A stretch of 64,000 nt of DNA from Ryuthela nishihirai (Eukaryota > Arthropoda > Arachnida > Araneae > Heptathelidae), in assembly GCA_038380435.1 (NCBI GenBank), contig JAWZYU010000025.1:44152691-44216690 (forward strand). The letters run 5' to 3'. Of this stretch, positions 1 through 11,349 are shown one piece after another. How positions within the stretch are numbered: the first letter of the stretch is position 1; every line of letters begins with the position of its first letter. The position numbers were made by a program, and so were the translations under genes. The notes below the pieces were generated by a model that saw nothing but the letters and a program-made list of their open reading frames with translations, was not told where the DNA came from and made no database searches.

Positions 1-186
1 GAAACAACTTAAAAAAGGAAATGTGTGCTAAATTATATTTTAATGTCAGTGTTTCCATATGTGCAGCCTGCCCCTAATAATAGAAAAAAATTCAGTTTTA
101 TGTTCACTGTGCAATAGTATTCTCACAATTGGAAGTACAGGCAAATATTAGTTACAGAGCATGAGAGTGCATACATATAAAATCCT
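1..186. other. AT-rich sequence, no gene seen
   Basis: No open frame, motif or repeat was recognised in this stretch, which leads up to the 3' end of the first family A LINE copy. Confidence 0.5.
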
Positions 187-1879
187 CATGCAGCATGGGC
201 TACAGAGGTCCAACCAGACTGGGCAGTTTTGTTGTTCAAACAAGTCTGCCCTAAGCTACAGCTGCTGCATTTGACCACTATAGACCAATTCTAGCAAAGT
301 CCTGTTTGACATTGTCTGCCCATCGAATCGTAGGTCTCCCCCTTTTCCTGAGGCCTTTAGGTGTGTTGTTCATAACTATATTCACCACCCATTACACAAA
401 GGAGGTTGTCCACTCCTTTATCTAACCTCATCATTACAAAACAAAACCACCTAATGGTCAAGACAGCATAAGCATCTAGAATCAGAAACATCAAGTTTCC
501 TGTTATCTTGCTTAGAAGGAGTTCCAAGTTTCACTACCATACATAACTGTATGAAAAAGCAAAATATTATACAGCCTAATTTTAGTCTTTAGGTGTATAT
601 TCCTGTTTTTCCAAACTCTCCAAAGATACTTGAAGGTCCAAGCAGCAATTCATATTCTTAGTATTTTATACTGCACATCACCAGTATCTGCTAAACATCT
701 CCCAAGATAATTAAACTGAGACATTTGTTCAAAAGTACAACCATTCAAAGTAGCAGAAGCACCATCTACCTGACCAATTTTCATCACTTTAGTTTTTTCT
801 CAGTTTATCACCAATACCCTATTACCAGTCTCATAAACAGCCCTAATGAATGAATTCATCTAATCAACATCATTAGACAATAAAGCCAAATCATCTGCAT
901 AATGTAAATTAGAAATTTTGAAATCTGTAGACTATTTAAGGCCAGAATCTTTTCCTTGCAAAGAATTTGCATAATGTAATCAATAACCAAACAAAAAAGG
1001 AGACTAATGCACCCTTCTCAAACTCCACTAGCAAAGCTAAACCAGATGCTACAAGTTTTCACACAATTCATTTTTGCTATAGAGAGCTTTCATTATGCTA
1101 AGTAACTTGTCAGGTATTCCATATGATCAACCACAAATTGTCTCGATCAACAGAGTCAAAAGTCTTTTTGAAATTATTCACAGGTCTCTTGAAATGATAA
1201 ACATTTCTCAAGAGTTTGGCTAAGTGAAAATATCTGATCTATACATCCCCTACCACTTCTGAATCCACATTGTTCATCACACAGTTGCCTGTCAACCAGA
1301 TCCTTTATTCTATTACGCACAGTAATACAAAGAACTTTACCTGAAACAGAAAGTAGTCTGATACCCCTATAGTTATTACAAGAGCTGTATCACCATTTTT
1401 AAAAATTAGGATAATAATAGCTTTGATAAAATCCTTAGGAACAATTCCTTTATCATAAAAGGTATTCAAAATTTAGTCATCCATGTGATAACAGAAACAT
1501 TCCCAGCTCTAAGCCTTTCAACAGTAATTTCATCTACCCTTGGGGATTTATGTAGTTTAAGCTTAGAAACAGCCAAAATAACCTCAGATTGTGTTATAGG
1601 GCCAACATTAAAGCCAGTAATGCATCTATCATCGTTACAAACAATGGGAGTAGAACTAACCACATTGTTTAGAACATCACTGAAATGCTCAGCCCACTTA
1701 GCCATGACAGAATCTTCACCTTCTATATATAACCTTACCTTGTTTATCATTCAATCCCTGTATACCTATCCATTTTCTACCACACAAAACATTAACTGTC
1801 TGGTACAGCTTCTGCTGTTGTGCTAACAGCTTCATCAGCTTTGTCAGCCAAGCCAACAAGCTAAAGATTCTTATCAGGA
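187..1879 (-). mobile_element. Family A (RTE-like) LINE, 5'-truncated copy 1
   Basis: Reading leftward on the minus strand, this is the linker, reverse transcriptase (RT) and C-terminal tail of the recurrent LINE. The longest open piece (1466-1750) carries the linker that precedes RT in every copy, with the residues LHKSP then DEIT. RT motifs follow in broken frames, with several stops and small deletions. The 3' end at about 187 carries the family tail (complement of CAGCATGGGCTACAGAGG). The 5' side stops in the linker at about 1879, so endonuclease is absent, as expected of a 5'-truncated insertion. It is more diverged than the copies at 56738 or 24166, which suggests an older, dead copy. 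Confidence 0.85.
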
Positions 1880-2089
1880 CAGGGATGGTCATAAGTTACA
1901 AGTTTACAGGGGGGCCATTTAGGGAAGTATGAAGGATTTTTCCTGTATGACATGTAAAAAAATGCCAAAATGGAAGTTCTGTTTTTTGTTTTCAAGGTCA
2001 TATAATAATAATTGTTTTATATGGGTTTTTAAGAATTAGGAAATTATCAATTAACTAAATCAGCATTCGTCAAACCATTTTCTGTAGAT
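1880..2089. other. Unassigned AT-rich spacer
   Basis: Lies between the LINE copy and a hAT-like transposase remnant. Nothing recognised. Confidence 0.4.
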
Positions 2090-2530
2090 CGTTTTGAAGG
2101 GTTCAGTAGAGAGATTTCAAGGTTTGTGAAATATGCGAAATGTCTGTGCTTTTATCAAAAATTTTGCTGTAATATTTAGCATTTAAGATTTTATCAGTTA
2201 TCACAGTCAAAATTTCATCCCTACAGCATTTGATTATCTCACTTTGAGTTCGTAATATAGCATGGAAAGATGTATTTAATAAATGCTGATCAAGAATCTT
2301 ATCCCCTGCATCCATCAGCAAAGAAATAATTCTCTAAAATTTTCTTCATTACAAGTTTCATTATCATTATACAATAAAAAGCCATCATCCCTCTGCCCAC
2401 GGAAAGATATATTTTGGAAAGCTGAAAAACCATAGTTTGTATTGTGGGTTTAAGTCTATTTCGATTTTCCTCTACTTGTTTTGCTCGAGTAGCATCTATT
2501 TTTTACATCTTTACTAGAATCCTTGTAAAA
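2090..2530 (-). pseudogene. hAT-type (ZMYM1-like) transposase fragment
   Basis: On the minus strand, broken frames resemble the N-terminal part of the large hAT-derived transposases related to ZMYM1 and the DUF4371 domain. In order there is a NRxRLKPTIQTM-like stretch, a degraded RGxRDDG motif, the segment LLMDAGDKILDQHLLNT, then SEIIKCCRDEILTVITDKI and a Y-x-KIFDKSTDIS motif that corresponds to the family's ADETTDIS, where a catalytic Asp normally lies. The longest open piece is 2103-2321. Frames change between 2400 and 2340, so this is a dead fragment, with no terminal repeats seen. The family call rests on remembered motif order and would need a profile search. The rest of the transposase is missing. 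Confidence 0.6.
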
Positions 2531-4430
2531 TTCATAAAACTTCCATAAAATTTTCAGCATGAAAACTGCTTCCTGATGATATGCATATAAATTGTGAATA
2601 TTTAAAATACTAAAATCTTATTATTTTACTTATTAATATTAGAAAATTTATTTTATTACTTATTAATTAAATATATATTTACTTATTAATTTAGAAAATT
2701 TTGTAATTGGTTTAGCCACTAACCTTTACAAGATTGATGCCTTATTTCTTCCTCCAGTGGTTGCAAAGATAATCCAATATTGCAGTAAACTCCCTTATCT
2801 AGTCTGAATATGCAATCCAGAAATTTTTAGATTAGATTCTGATGGTCGAAATAGCGTTTCGCTGTTTTATTATTGTTTGTATGCTCACAATAAAATAATA
2901 TAATACATAATAAAAAATAAATAATAAATAAATAATAATAAATAATAAATAAATAATAAATGCATAGTTTCTATCTGGAATATGGGTATTCTTAATAAAA
3001 TTATACCATTCAAAATTTCTGAATACCTTAGCTGTACCGACAGCATTTGCAATTTCATATTTATTTACAGTTAAAGTATGGTTGTCTGCTACTTCAGACA
3101 CATATTGTGGTAACTCAGTGACTGAAGTTATGGGCTATCACCATCTGCAGGCATTGCAATTACATCACATAGTTTGACTTTTTTAATTGGTTGAAAGTAT
3201 GCATCAATTTTTCTTCTAGTGCTTTTTACTCATTTTCGTTATATAGGTATTGTGTTAAATATTTCTCTTTTTTACCTTATCTATTTACCTAACCAAAAAA
3301 TACAGTATTAAAAAAAACATTTACAATAAGCAAAAATTATGTCTTAGGAAACTGTTTTGGTATTAACACTGGGACAGACAAATGCGAATCCCATTCATGT
3401 TAATAAACAAAATACGATACCCAGAAAGAAATATCTCCCTCCAATTTCATTTTCACATTACCACTTATTTCAGTCATTCGAAATTAAAATATATTGTTAC
3501 AGTTAATATGTTACACTAATATTTTTTCTACTAAGGTCATACAAAACTAATAAAAACCTTTCCAGTTGACCTTGAAACAATTATTCAACTCTTGACTATT
3601 TGCAAATTACATGAATTATCCACTAATTCTAAATATAAGTCACTAAGAATAATCAAAAATGCAGCACTTATCTCAAAAATGAAATTTGCAGATCAACTTT
3701 TAGCACCTCATAACTGGAAATTCATCCAAGCATTTTCCTTAAGCATAAATGTTTTTTTAAAGTATTGGATGTATAGTTTTGGAAAGATCTAAGCCACGAA
3801 TAAGGGAAAGTCCTTGCTACAATCACACTCTAAGACCCCAGCAAGCAAAAAATCTGACAAACCTTTGATCCAACCCTCGCAGTTTTTCTACTCTAAAATC
3901 AGTTATGCAAATTATTCCTTGTGGATATAATGGGTATACAATCCAAGCCAGGCTAATGTCATTTTTTTTTAATTAGGAAGGGAATTCTTCAAGATAGGAT
4001 ATTCCTACTGAAAACTAATACTGTAGAACTTTAAACCCCATGTCTGTCCTCTTCAGATTCCATATAAACTTCTTTAGCTCTACATTTTTCAAAATCGCAA
4101 CTCCTGCTTGGAGAATGTTCCCATCCTGATTCCCACTTTGCCCATCCATTTTACAGCTTCTCATTAGGCCAGAGCCATTTGTTTTACAGAACGGCAGAGT
4201 GTCTCACTCCATAATTTGCAACATCTATAACGTTAAACAGTTTTAGTGATATCTACACCTGTTGTACAAGCAGTGAGTGAGGACCATCGGAGAACAGAAA
4301 AGAGACTTTTCGCTTGATGAACGAGTAGGTTCGAGGTGATAGGAAAGGACTGTGCTTTGGTAAATATACACAGTGGTCAATTTAATACACACGATCTTTA
4401 GCTGTACCGTATTTAAAATCAATCCTATTC
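2531..4430. other. AT-rich intergenic sequence, no gene recognised
   Basis: Holds a low-complexity TAAATAA block and several short open frames without motifs. The open frames at 2832-3101 and 3592-3792 look like chance products of AT-rich sequence. No repeat family was recognised. Confidence 0.4.
2900..2960. repeat. AATAAATA-type microsatellite
   Basis: Imperfect tandem array of AAT and AAAT units, visible directly. Confidence 0.85.
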
Positions 4431-4781
4431 TCCATCAGTAACTGCCAATTGGAAGACCCCAGAAGTCTTCGCCCAATGTCCATGGATTATAATTTCACTT
4501 TGTGCTGGGAATTCTCTCTTCCATCACTAATACTGTGGTCACACTTGATAAAGAATCAAATGTTCAGCTAAGCATAGAGATCTCTTCTGTCTTATAGATG
4601 AGTAGGCTGTCACTGGGTCTATTGCTTAATCTGTGTTCCTTTAGGATATCTAGACCTAATATACATTCATCGTAGATGTCAGTGAGGTAAACAGGATGCC
4701 ATACCAGACAGCTGCCAACTCTGATTTTGAGTTCTATCTTTCCATGGACTTTAGCACGATCTCCAGTGGCTGTTTGTAGGG

Positions 4782-5417
4782 TTATATTAGACTGTCTAGC
4801 ATTCTAGTTTGGGTGATTATCTTCTTTATTTTGTCTGTTCTGAGTAAAGTTGCATTTGCACCAGTGTCTACTATCATATGGCAAGGCACTCCATTCATAG
4901 TTCCATCAGCTACCAATCCGTTATCTTCACCATGTAGTGCTGAAATATGGGCGACTTCCCCTGGGGCCAACCAATCAACAGGCAGCCTTTGCCCTTCACG
5001 TTGCTTATGTTGGTTCTGATGTCTGTTAGACGTGCTTGAACTTTGTACCCACCACTTTTTGCAGTTGGCTCGAATGTGTCCAATCTTGCTACAATTCCAA
5101 CACTGTATGTTTGTAGAAGTCCTCGGAGAGGAACCTTTAATCTCTTTCAAAATGGATAGTATGGCTTTGGTTAGTTTTTGCATTTCACTATCCTTTTCTA
5201 CAGTTTCTTCTGTATTCACAAATCTTGCTGTGCATTTGTTTGCTTGGGAGGAAAGCCTGGAGCACTCATACTTCATGGCATGTACCATAGCTGACTTTAA
5301 GGTTTCACCTTCCAACATACTCAGAGATTGTTGAATCTCAGGGTCAGCAATAGCCTCAATAAATTGTAATGGAGCTAAGTTATTTTGAATTTCTGGTGGA
5401 CAGTTACTATAAGCCAA
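4782..5417 (-). pseudogene. Gag-protease fragment with CCHC knuckle and DTG aspartyl protease
   Basis: This 211-residue open frame begins inside gag. A CCHC zinc knuckle (C-x2-C-x4-H-x4-C) lies at residues 106-119, followed by a basic, glutamine-rich linker. The retropepsin active site is the DTGA of IVDTGANATLL near residue 184. The knuckle would bind the element's RNA during packaging and the protease would mature the polyprotein. The frame is not a complete gene: gag lies in other frames upstream and the protease runs out into stops downstream. The start Met is internal, so it is not a true translation start. The domain call is solid and activity is unlikely. Confidence 0.8.
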
Positions 5418-5832
5418 TTTAGCTAGATGCTCAATATCCTAGCAAGTTCTTGCAAAGTTTCACCACTCTTCTGCATACAATGTTTAAATTGAGTCATATA
5501 ATATTGTTTTAAATAACTATTGCCAAACCTGAGCTCTAATGCAGAAGCCAGACTTTGATAATCAAGTCGTTTTTCTTCTGGAACAAACTGTAAAACTTCC
5601 ACAACAGAATTTCTTAAGGAAGCTGCAAGAAAATTGGCCTTCTGAAATTCATTCCACTCTAGCTAGTTCCACTCTAGCTCTAGCGATGACTTCAAATTGT
5701 GTTTTAAATACAGTCCAAGATTATTGACAATCTTATGTAGAAGGTTTAATGGTATTTCTAGCGATATGTGTAAAAACATTACTGTCATTAAAATTACCAT
5801 CATCACAAGAAGAAGGTAACACTTCTTAAAAT

Positions 5833-6120
5833 CTAAAACTGGCATTCACAGTCAGTTTTTACAGTTTCAATTTGATGTTTATAATCTAACTTAACAGTAT
5901 CAAGTTTTGTGTTAAAATCACAAGTGATTTCATATACATTACATCTTACATCTTCGATTTCAACCTTTAGACTACCACATTGTCTGTTGAGTTCGGTTTT
6001 AATGACCTTAGACTGATCTGTGATTTCACTGATTTTTTTATTCAGATCATTATTCTGATCAGTAATCTTACTAATTTGAGAGGCCAATTCATTATTTTGT
6101 GTAACCATTTCGGCTTTCAA
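5833..6120 (-). pseudogene. Coiled-coil N-terminal gag fragment
   Basis: This 95-residue frame is dominated by heptad-like repeats with two near copies of an EITDQ/KITDQN segment, giving a predicted coiled coil over about residues 5-40. It sits upstream of, and on the same strand as, the zinc-knuckle frame, so it is most simply the N-terminal region of the same gag. Coiled coils in this position usually drive gag self-assembly. It is separated from the downstream gag by frame breaks. Confidence 0.5.
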
Positions 6121-6302
6121 GTTATTTTGTGTAGCAAGGTCACTAATTTTGTTGCTTTTGGGCAGCTATTTCACCTTTAATGTCATTATTTTGACTAGCA
6201 AGTTCACCAATTTCATCTTTTATTTCAGTCTTAATAACTCATCCATACTTCTAGTTAAAGGCATTCAAAATAATAATAATATCTACACTCCTGGCACTAA
6301 TT

Positions 6303-6748
6303 TGTTATGAATTCAAACAGATGAAAACTTTACATGAGTTTGCAAATAGCATATATGTATACCAAACTAAATACAAATTAAACAATCTATTCTAAACACA
6401 AGTATTTCTATTCCTCTTAGTGTAAAGTCAAAGCATAAAAAGAATGATTTATTATGTTTAACTAATTTTTAATGTTTAAACCACAATTCTGTCAATATTC
6501 AGTTCCTATGACAAAATAGGACTTATTACTTCATAACATCCAACAAACAAACCATTTTATATTGAATTTCATTAGTGTTAGAAGACTACCTTAATAATGC
6601 GTTATACCTTATAGATGCGAAACATCTAATGTTGATCTCTCCTGATAGAGGACTAAAAGTAATTTTACTGTTGATTATCTTTCACCACTGGAACCATACT
6701 CATCTTGAATCAAATGATAACAATCTTCTTACGTAATATCACACAACA
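6303..6748 (-). repeat. Candidate solitary 5' LTR of the gypsy-like element
   Basis: On the minus strand this interval begins TGTTGTGTGATATTACG and ends GAATTCATAACA, so it has TGTT/AACA ends as LTRs do. Its end lies a few bases from a sequence (AGTGCCAGGAGTG, minus strand) that could be a primer-binding site, followed by the gag coiled-coil region. No second LTR copy is in the window, so the boundaries and the call are an inference. Confidence 0.4.
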
Positions 6749-6829
6749 TTAATTTAATACAATATATCCTCATTTCTTCACTACTCCACTACACCTTTTA
6801 TTTTTCCTCCACAAATCTTATTATTCAAA

Positions 6830-8440
6830 GCATCTCCATTCTAAACAGTTTATCCCTAAATTATGATAAGCTTTCCTCATTATATCTTGAACACGAGGAT
6901 TGAAATAAAACTTAGAATTAAATTTGATGTCCATGTCATAGATTTCATATTTACGAGAAAAAGCAGTATTATCCAAATGATAACTGTACTGTAGAATCAT
7001 TCTATTATGATAATAACTTACAACAGAACATTATGAAATATTCAAATATAAACAATTCTCAACAGTCCAACAATGTAATTTATCCAAATCCTTCTGCAAT
7101 TGAATACAATCATCATAGGTAAAAATATGCTTAAAAATTTTAGCATCATCTGCAAACATTAAACAATCTGAGCAAATCAAGAAACTATGTAAATTGTTAT
7201 TAAAAATAATAAACAACACTTGCCCCAAACTAAATCCTTGAAGTACACTAGAAGTACTGTAAAAATCATGTGAAAAACTAGTGTAATTTACATAATGGAT
7301 CCTCTCAAAAAAGAATACAGAAAATCAATTAAACTAGAACTGAAATCAGTTCTCACTAATTTTTTCATTAATATTCCAAAATCAGTATTATCAGAAACCT
7401 TAGACAAGTCAGTGTAAATAACATCCATTTGACCCTTCTGATCAAGAGTGATAGAAATATCATTACAAATAGTAAAAGATTTGTAACCATGCTGATTAAA
7501 AGCAAAGTAATTTGTTGGGTTATGATATATATTCTTAAAAATTATAGATTCACAAATTTTAGAAAAGGGTGAAAGTATAGCAATAGGTCTATAATTCACA
7601 ATATTAGCTTTATTTCCTTTTTTAAATATTGGAATAATCATTGTTTTCTTCCAACTAGAAGGAAATGTCTTCTGTCAGAGTGATAAATTGAGAAATATTA
7701 AAAGAAGATAGACTAACGATGCTGAACAACCCTTAATAACAAAAGATGGAATAAGATCCAGCCCCAATGAATATACCCCTTTCAAGTGTTTTATTGCATC
7801 AATAATATCAGATGCAATTACATCAATTTTTACAATATCCAGGATATTTACTTCATCACTAACATGAAAATCATCACTATCATATTTTGTACTATTGGTG
7901 TAAACAGATTTGAAATAATCTGCAAATGTATTCCCAATATCCTGACTATCAGTAAGTTCTGTATCATTATCATGCATTGTATTAAATACCATATTATCTT
8001 TATTATTCTTACGATGAAACGACCAAAATCTACTTGGATTTGCAGTTCACCTTCAACTAGAGAAATATAATTTCTGTAAGCTACTTTTTTTTAACTAATT
8101 TTTCGGTAATATTTAAAGTTATCTATATCTGTTTTTATATTGTATTTTTTCATTTTCCTAAAAATCTTATATTTTAATTTAATATTGTAAATAATATCAC
8201 TTGTAAACCAAGGGGGATATCTTTTTTTACACTCCTAGATAGAGGCACACAAAAATTAATCATATCATAAAGTTCACTATAAAAATGTGAAACTGCTATA
8301 TCTACATCATCATATAGATCATTTCAGTGTCATAGATTCAAATCATTCCAGTCTATAGCATTGAGGAGATAGTACAATAAAAAATAATCACCTTTTCTGA
8401 AGTTATATTTTACCAAAACTACCTTTATATTTGCACGTTT
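6830..8440 (-). mobile_element. Jockey/CR1-like LINE fragment (reverse transcriptase)
   Basis: Minus-strand broken reading frames give, from right to left, a linker with a PWFTSDI motif, the segment DIIDAIKHLKGVYSLGLD (the S-x-G-x-D element before RT), then PIFKKGNKANIVNYRPIAIL (RT motif 1-2), a YTDLSKVSD motif A and MFADDAKIF with the catalytic ADD of motif C. This order is that of Jockey/CR1-type LINE reverse transcriptases. Open pieces are 7675-7992, 7288-7641 and 7031-7228. Motif A has SKV in place of the usual SKAF, and frameshifts separate the pieces, so it is dead. The endonuclease is not recognisable. The 3' end probably lies near 6830, next to the candidate LTR. Confidence 0.8.
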
Positions 8441-8576
8441 AAACCTCATCACCATCCTCAAGCAGCCATGGGCTGTGTAGGTCCAACCAGACTATGAAAT
8501 TTAGTTCTCCTAGCATATCTGCCCAGAGCTACATCTGCTGCATCCGGCCGCTGCAAACCATTTCTAACAAGGTCCT

Positions 8577-8654
8577 AAGTGAATGCAGAGTATTCCCTGT
8601 TAAGAAACAACTATTAATTATTGTTTCTTAACAGGGAATACTGTGCATTCACTT
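8577..8654. repeat. Fold-back: 34-bp arms, 10-bp loop
   Basis: Arms 8577-8610 and 8621-8654 are reverse complements with one mismatch. The loop is CTATTAATTA. The fold-back is the first element of the 353-bp insertion and starts exactly at the target-site duplication. Confidence 0.9.
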
Positions 8655-8828
8655 TGGATTTCAATTATATATTTAACGCGGTAGCGTTAGCGACCTTCTC
8701 ATTAACATCTGATAATCAAATGCAACGACTGTAAACGTTGCGTCTCCTTGAGTATAGATGGCGCTGTCTCAGTCACGTCTCAAGAAGAAAAACTTAAAAG
8801 GTCAAATTCTGAAAATATTCGTTGTCCG

Positions 8829-8902
8829 ACGCGTGGTGCAAATGGTTAGCGCGCTCTGGCATGAATCTGGAGAGATGCGGGTTCGATTCCCGCCGTGGCG
8901 GC
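8829..8902 (+). tRNA. tRNA-like sequence (pseudo-tRNA within an insertion)
   Basis: The box A-like TGGTTAGCGCGC and box B GGTTCGATTCC are both present. The T arm is perfect (GCGGG, 7-nt loop, CCCGC) and the D stem can form (GTGC/GCGC). The anticodon stem (TCTGG/CTGGA) is weak, with a loop (CATGAAT) lacking the canonical T33, so an identity cannot be trusted. The acceptor stem pairs poorly. It sits inside a transposed unit, so a pseudo-tRNA or SINE module is likelier than a working tRNA gene. Confidence 0.5.
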
Positions 8903-10275
8903 GATGAAATTTTTTTCAGAATCTATTAATAACAAGGTCCTGTTTGACATTGTCTGCCCACTGCATCCTATGTCTTCCCTCTCTTTCTGAGACCTTTAGC
9001 TAATCTATAATTAGCCATATGGGTAACATGGCCAAACCAGTGTAGTCTTAAAGGAGGTGTGCCAACTCCTTTGCCTAACTTCATCATTACTTACAAAGTT
9101 GAACCATATAATGCCCAAGATACTGCGTAAAAATCTAGAATCAAAAGCATCAAGTTTCCTGTTGTTTACAAAGCGTCCAAGTTTCACTACCATAACTAAC
9201 TCTAGAAAGAATCAAACTATTATAGTCTAATTTTAGTCTTTAAGTGTACACACCTATTTCTTCACACTCTCCATAGTTTCTTAAAAGTCCCAGCAGCAAT
9301 CCCTATTTGTCTATTAATCTCATGCCACACATCACCAGTATCTGTTACATAGCTCCCAAGATTAAACTGAGACACTTGCTCGAGGGTGCTACCATTCAGA
9401 TTAACTGAATCACAGCCTGCCTGACCAATTTTCATCACTTTAGTTTTCTCTCTGTTTATCATCAAACCTACTCTACTACAGTCTCGTCAACATCTCAAAT
9501 GAAAGAGTTCATCTCATTAATATCATTTGCAAAAAGGGCTAAATCATCAGCATAATTTAAATCAGAAATTTTCGTATCTCCAGACCATTTAAGGCCATAA
9601 TCTTTCCCTTGCAGTGAATTTTGCATAACATAATAAATAGCCAAACTAAAGAGAAAGGAGACAAAATGCACCCTTGTCAAACACCATAAGCAATGTTAAA
9701 CCAATTGCTACAAGCCTTACCATCTCTCACACACAACCTAGTGTTATTATTAAAGAGAGCTTTCATTATGTTAACCAACTTGTCTGGTATGCCATACGAT
9801 CTCATAATCAACAACAAATTATGAGGATCAACAGAGTTGAAAGCCTTTTTGAAATCAACAGAGCTAGCAACCAAAGGTTTCTGAAACTAAACATTTCTAA
9901 GATCTCCCTAAGTGAAAATATTTGATTCACACATCCTCTACCACTTCTGAATCCACATTGCTCATCAGGCAATTGTTTTTCAACCAGATTCTTAATTCTG
10001 TTAAGCACAATCATGCAAAGAACTTTACCTGGAACAGAAAGTAGGCTGATACCCCTATAGTTATCACAAGAACTGTGATCACCATTTTTAAAAATAGGGA
10101 AATAATAGCTCTGGTAAAAATCCTTAGGATCCATTCTTTTATCATAAAAGATATTCAAAATTTCAGTCATCCAAGTGGTAATCAAAACATTCCCAGCTCT
10201 AAGCATTTCTGTAGTAATTTCATCTAGCCCTCTGGATATATGAAGTTTAAATTTAGAAATAGCCAATGCTTGGCT

Positions 10276-10320
10276 AGCCATCAGGCCCTCCATGTTTGCA
10301 CATGGAGGGCCTGATGGGCT
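10276..10320. repeat. Hairpin at a LINE-LINE junction
   Basis: The arms about 10276-10294 and 10301-10320 are inverted copies of AGGCCCTCCATG-containing sequence with a 6-base loop, TTTGCA. The right arm is the start of the I-like LINE. The left arm looks like an inverted copy of it at the junction with family A copy 2. Confidence 0.85.
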
Positions 10321-11159
10321 GCTCCATGTTTGCACAGAGGCCTTCCACACTCACAGTTCCAGAGTCTCTATGTTGAGACCGATGAACCATCGTTATCTGT
10401 TTGCTGTCAGCAGTTGTCCCTACAATATGCAGCCAAATTGCAATCCCTGCCAGGCCATCCCACTTGGGACTGTGTTTTCAGTCCCCAGTGGGAAATATAC
10501 CAGAATCGGCTGACTGCCATTCGTCCTTTCGGTTTGTGTGTCCGAGGTTACCTGTGAGACATTAACATCAGTCTCAATGGCATCACACAGTCGACAGCTG
10601 AGCCACTTCCACCTTGGCTCGCTGTTTCCCCTTCCTGCGATTTTTCCCTGTGCAAGATGGGGAAGGCCTTTACACCCGACTGTGTGTATCAGCAACTCTT
10701 TGCCAGCCATTGTGCTGCGCACCCGGACTTCTTGCCTGTCTTCACAGATGGCTCGAAGTCTGGCACTTCAGTGGGATCAGCCATGGTCTGCTGTGATGTA
10801 ATCATTGCAGACCAGATCCCACAGCAGCGTTCCATCTTCACTGCAGAGTTGCATGCTATCAGCATTGCCTTGGACCACATAGCAGCTAAGCATCATTGTT
10901 GGTGTGTTCTCTACACTGACTTGCTTAGCTCACTACAGGCTTTGATCTCGGTGTGACATCGGCCTCACCATGTTCTCTCCAAGATCCGCCAGCAGCTCCA
11001 TCGTCTGGCAGCCACCACCATGATTCTCTTCTGTTGGGTGCCTGATCATGTCGGAATCAGGGGCAATGATTTGGCAGACCCTGCTGCCAAGTCAGCCATG
11101 CCCTTGTCCGACTCTCTGCTGCCAGTTCCACATGTAGACTTCTGGCAGCATTTTTCCAC

Positions 11160-11300
11160 CGGCTCATCAAGATCAAGATCAGACCAAGATCTCTGCCATC
11201 AAGATCTGATCAGACCAAGATCAGACCAAGATCAAGATCAGACCAAGATCTCTGCCACTGTGCCCAGTTCGCTGGGCACAGTGGCAGAGATCTTGGTCTG
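11160..11300. repeat. Degenerate ATCAGACCAAG repeat ending in a perfect 29-bp hairpin
   Basis: A motif of about 11 bp is reiterated between 11165 and 11250. The block ends with arms 11239-11267 and 11272-11300, which are perfect reverse complements with a TTCG tetraloop. The block lies within the I-like LINE coding region between the RNase H and zinc-binding parts, where related elements have ordinary coding sequence. Confidence 0.9.
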
Positions 11301-11349
11301 AACAGGTTGGTAATAAGCTTTTCGAGATCAAACCCATTGTCAAACCGTG

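Larger units (their letters stand above)
4430..6270 (-). mobile_element. LTR retrotransposon remnant (gag-protease), Ty3/gypsy-like
   Basis: Minus-strand remnant of a retrotransposon reading from gag (right) into protease (left). It has an N-terminal coiled-coil region (5833-6120), a broken middle part, then a 211-residue frame with a CCHC zinc knuckle and a retropepsin active site. Downstream of the protease (4782 to about 4430) broken frames still show a GLDIL-like element typical of the end of the protease region. Reverse transcriptase, integrase and the left LTR are absent. A candidate LTR abuts the gag end at 6303-6748. Assignment to Ty3/gypsy rather than another LTR order is an inference from the gag-protease layout. 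Multiple stops show that it is inactive. Confidence 0.7.
8577..8929 (+). mobile_element. Unclassified 353-bp retroposon ending in a tRNA-like sequence
   Basis: The insertion is flanked by a perfect 12-bp duplication, TAACAAGGTCCT, at 8565-8576 and 8930-8941, and the host LINE sequence continues exactly across it. Inside, the first 78 bp form a fold-back (8577-8654). About 170 bp of unrecognised sequence follow, then a tRNA-like sequence (8829-8902) and a run of seven T (about 8910-8916) that could end RNA polymerase III transcription. Most tRNA-derived SINEs carry the tRNA part at the 5' end and a tail at the 3' end. Here the tRNA-like part is at the 3' end and no poly(A) or microsatellite tail is visible on either side. 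The duplication shows transposition or retroposition. The mechanism is inferred. Confidence 0.7.
8449..10277 (-). mobile_element. Family A LINE, 5'-truncated copy 2, with a nested insertion
   Basis: The 3' tail starts at about 8449 with a CATCACCATCCTCAAGCAG-like end (complement of the GATGAT tail). RT motifs are recognisable in broken frames: DEQCGFRSGRGCVNQIF in 9808-10350, DFKKAFNSVD in 9677-9874 and NYADDLALFA in 9495-9680. The copy is interrupted at 8577-8929 by an unrelated insertion with a 12-bp target duplication. Its 5' boundary, about 10277, coincides with a small hairpin and the start of the I-like LINE on the opposite strand. Confidence 0.85.

Noticed and set aside
2832..3101. An 89-residue protein on the minus strand
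   Set aside because: Half is translation of an AATAAATA microsatellite. No conserved motif.
8829..8902. A functional tRNA gene
   Set aside because: It lies inside a transposed unit, with a poor acceptor stem and abnormal anticodon loop, so it is listed only as a tRNA-like module.
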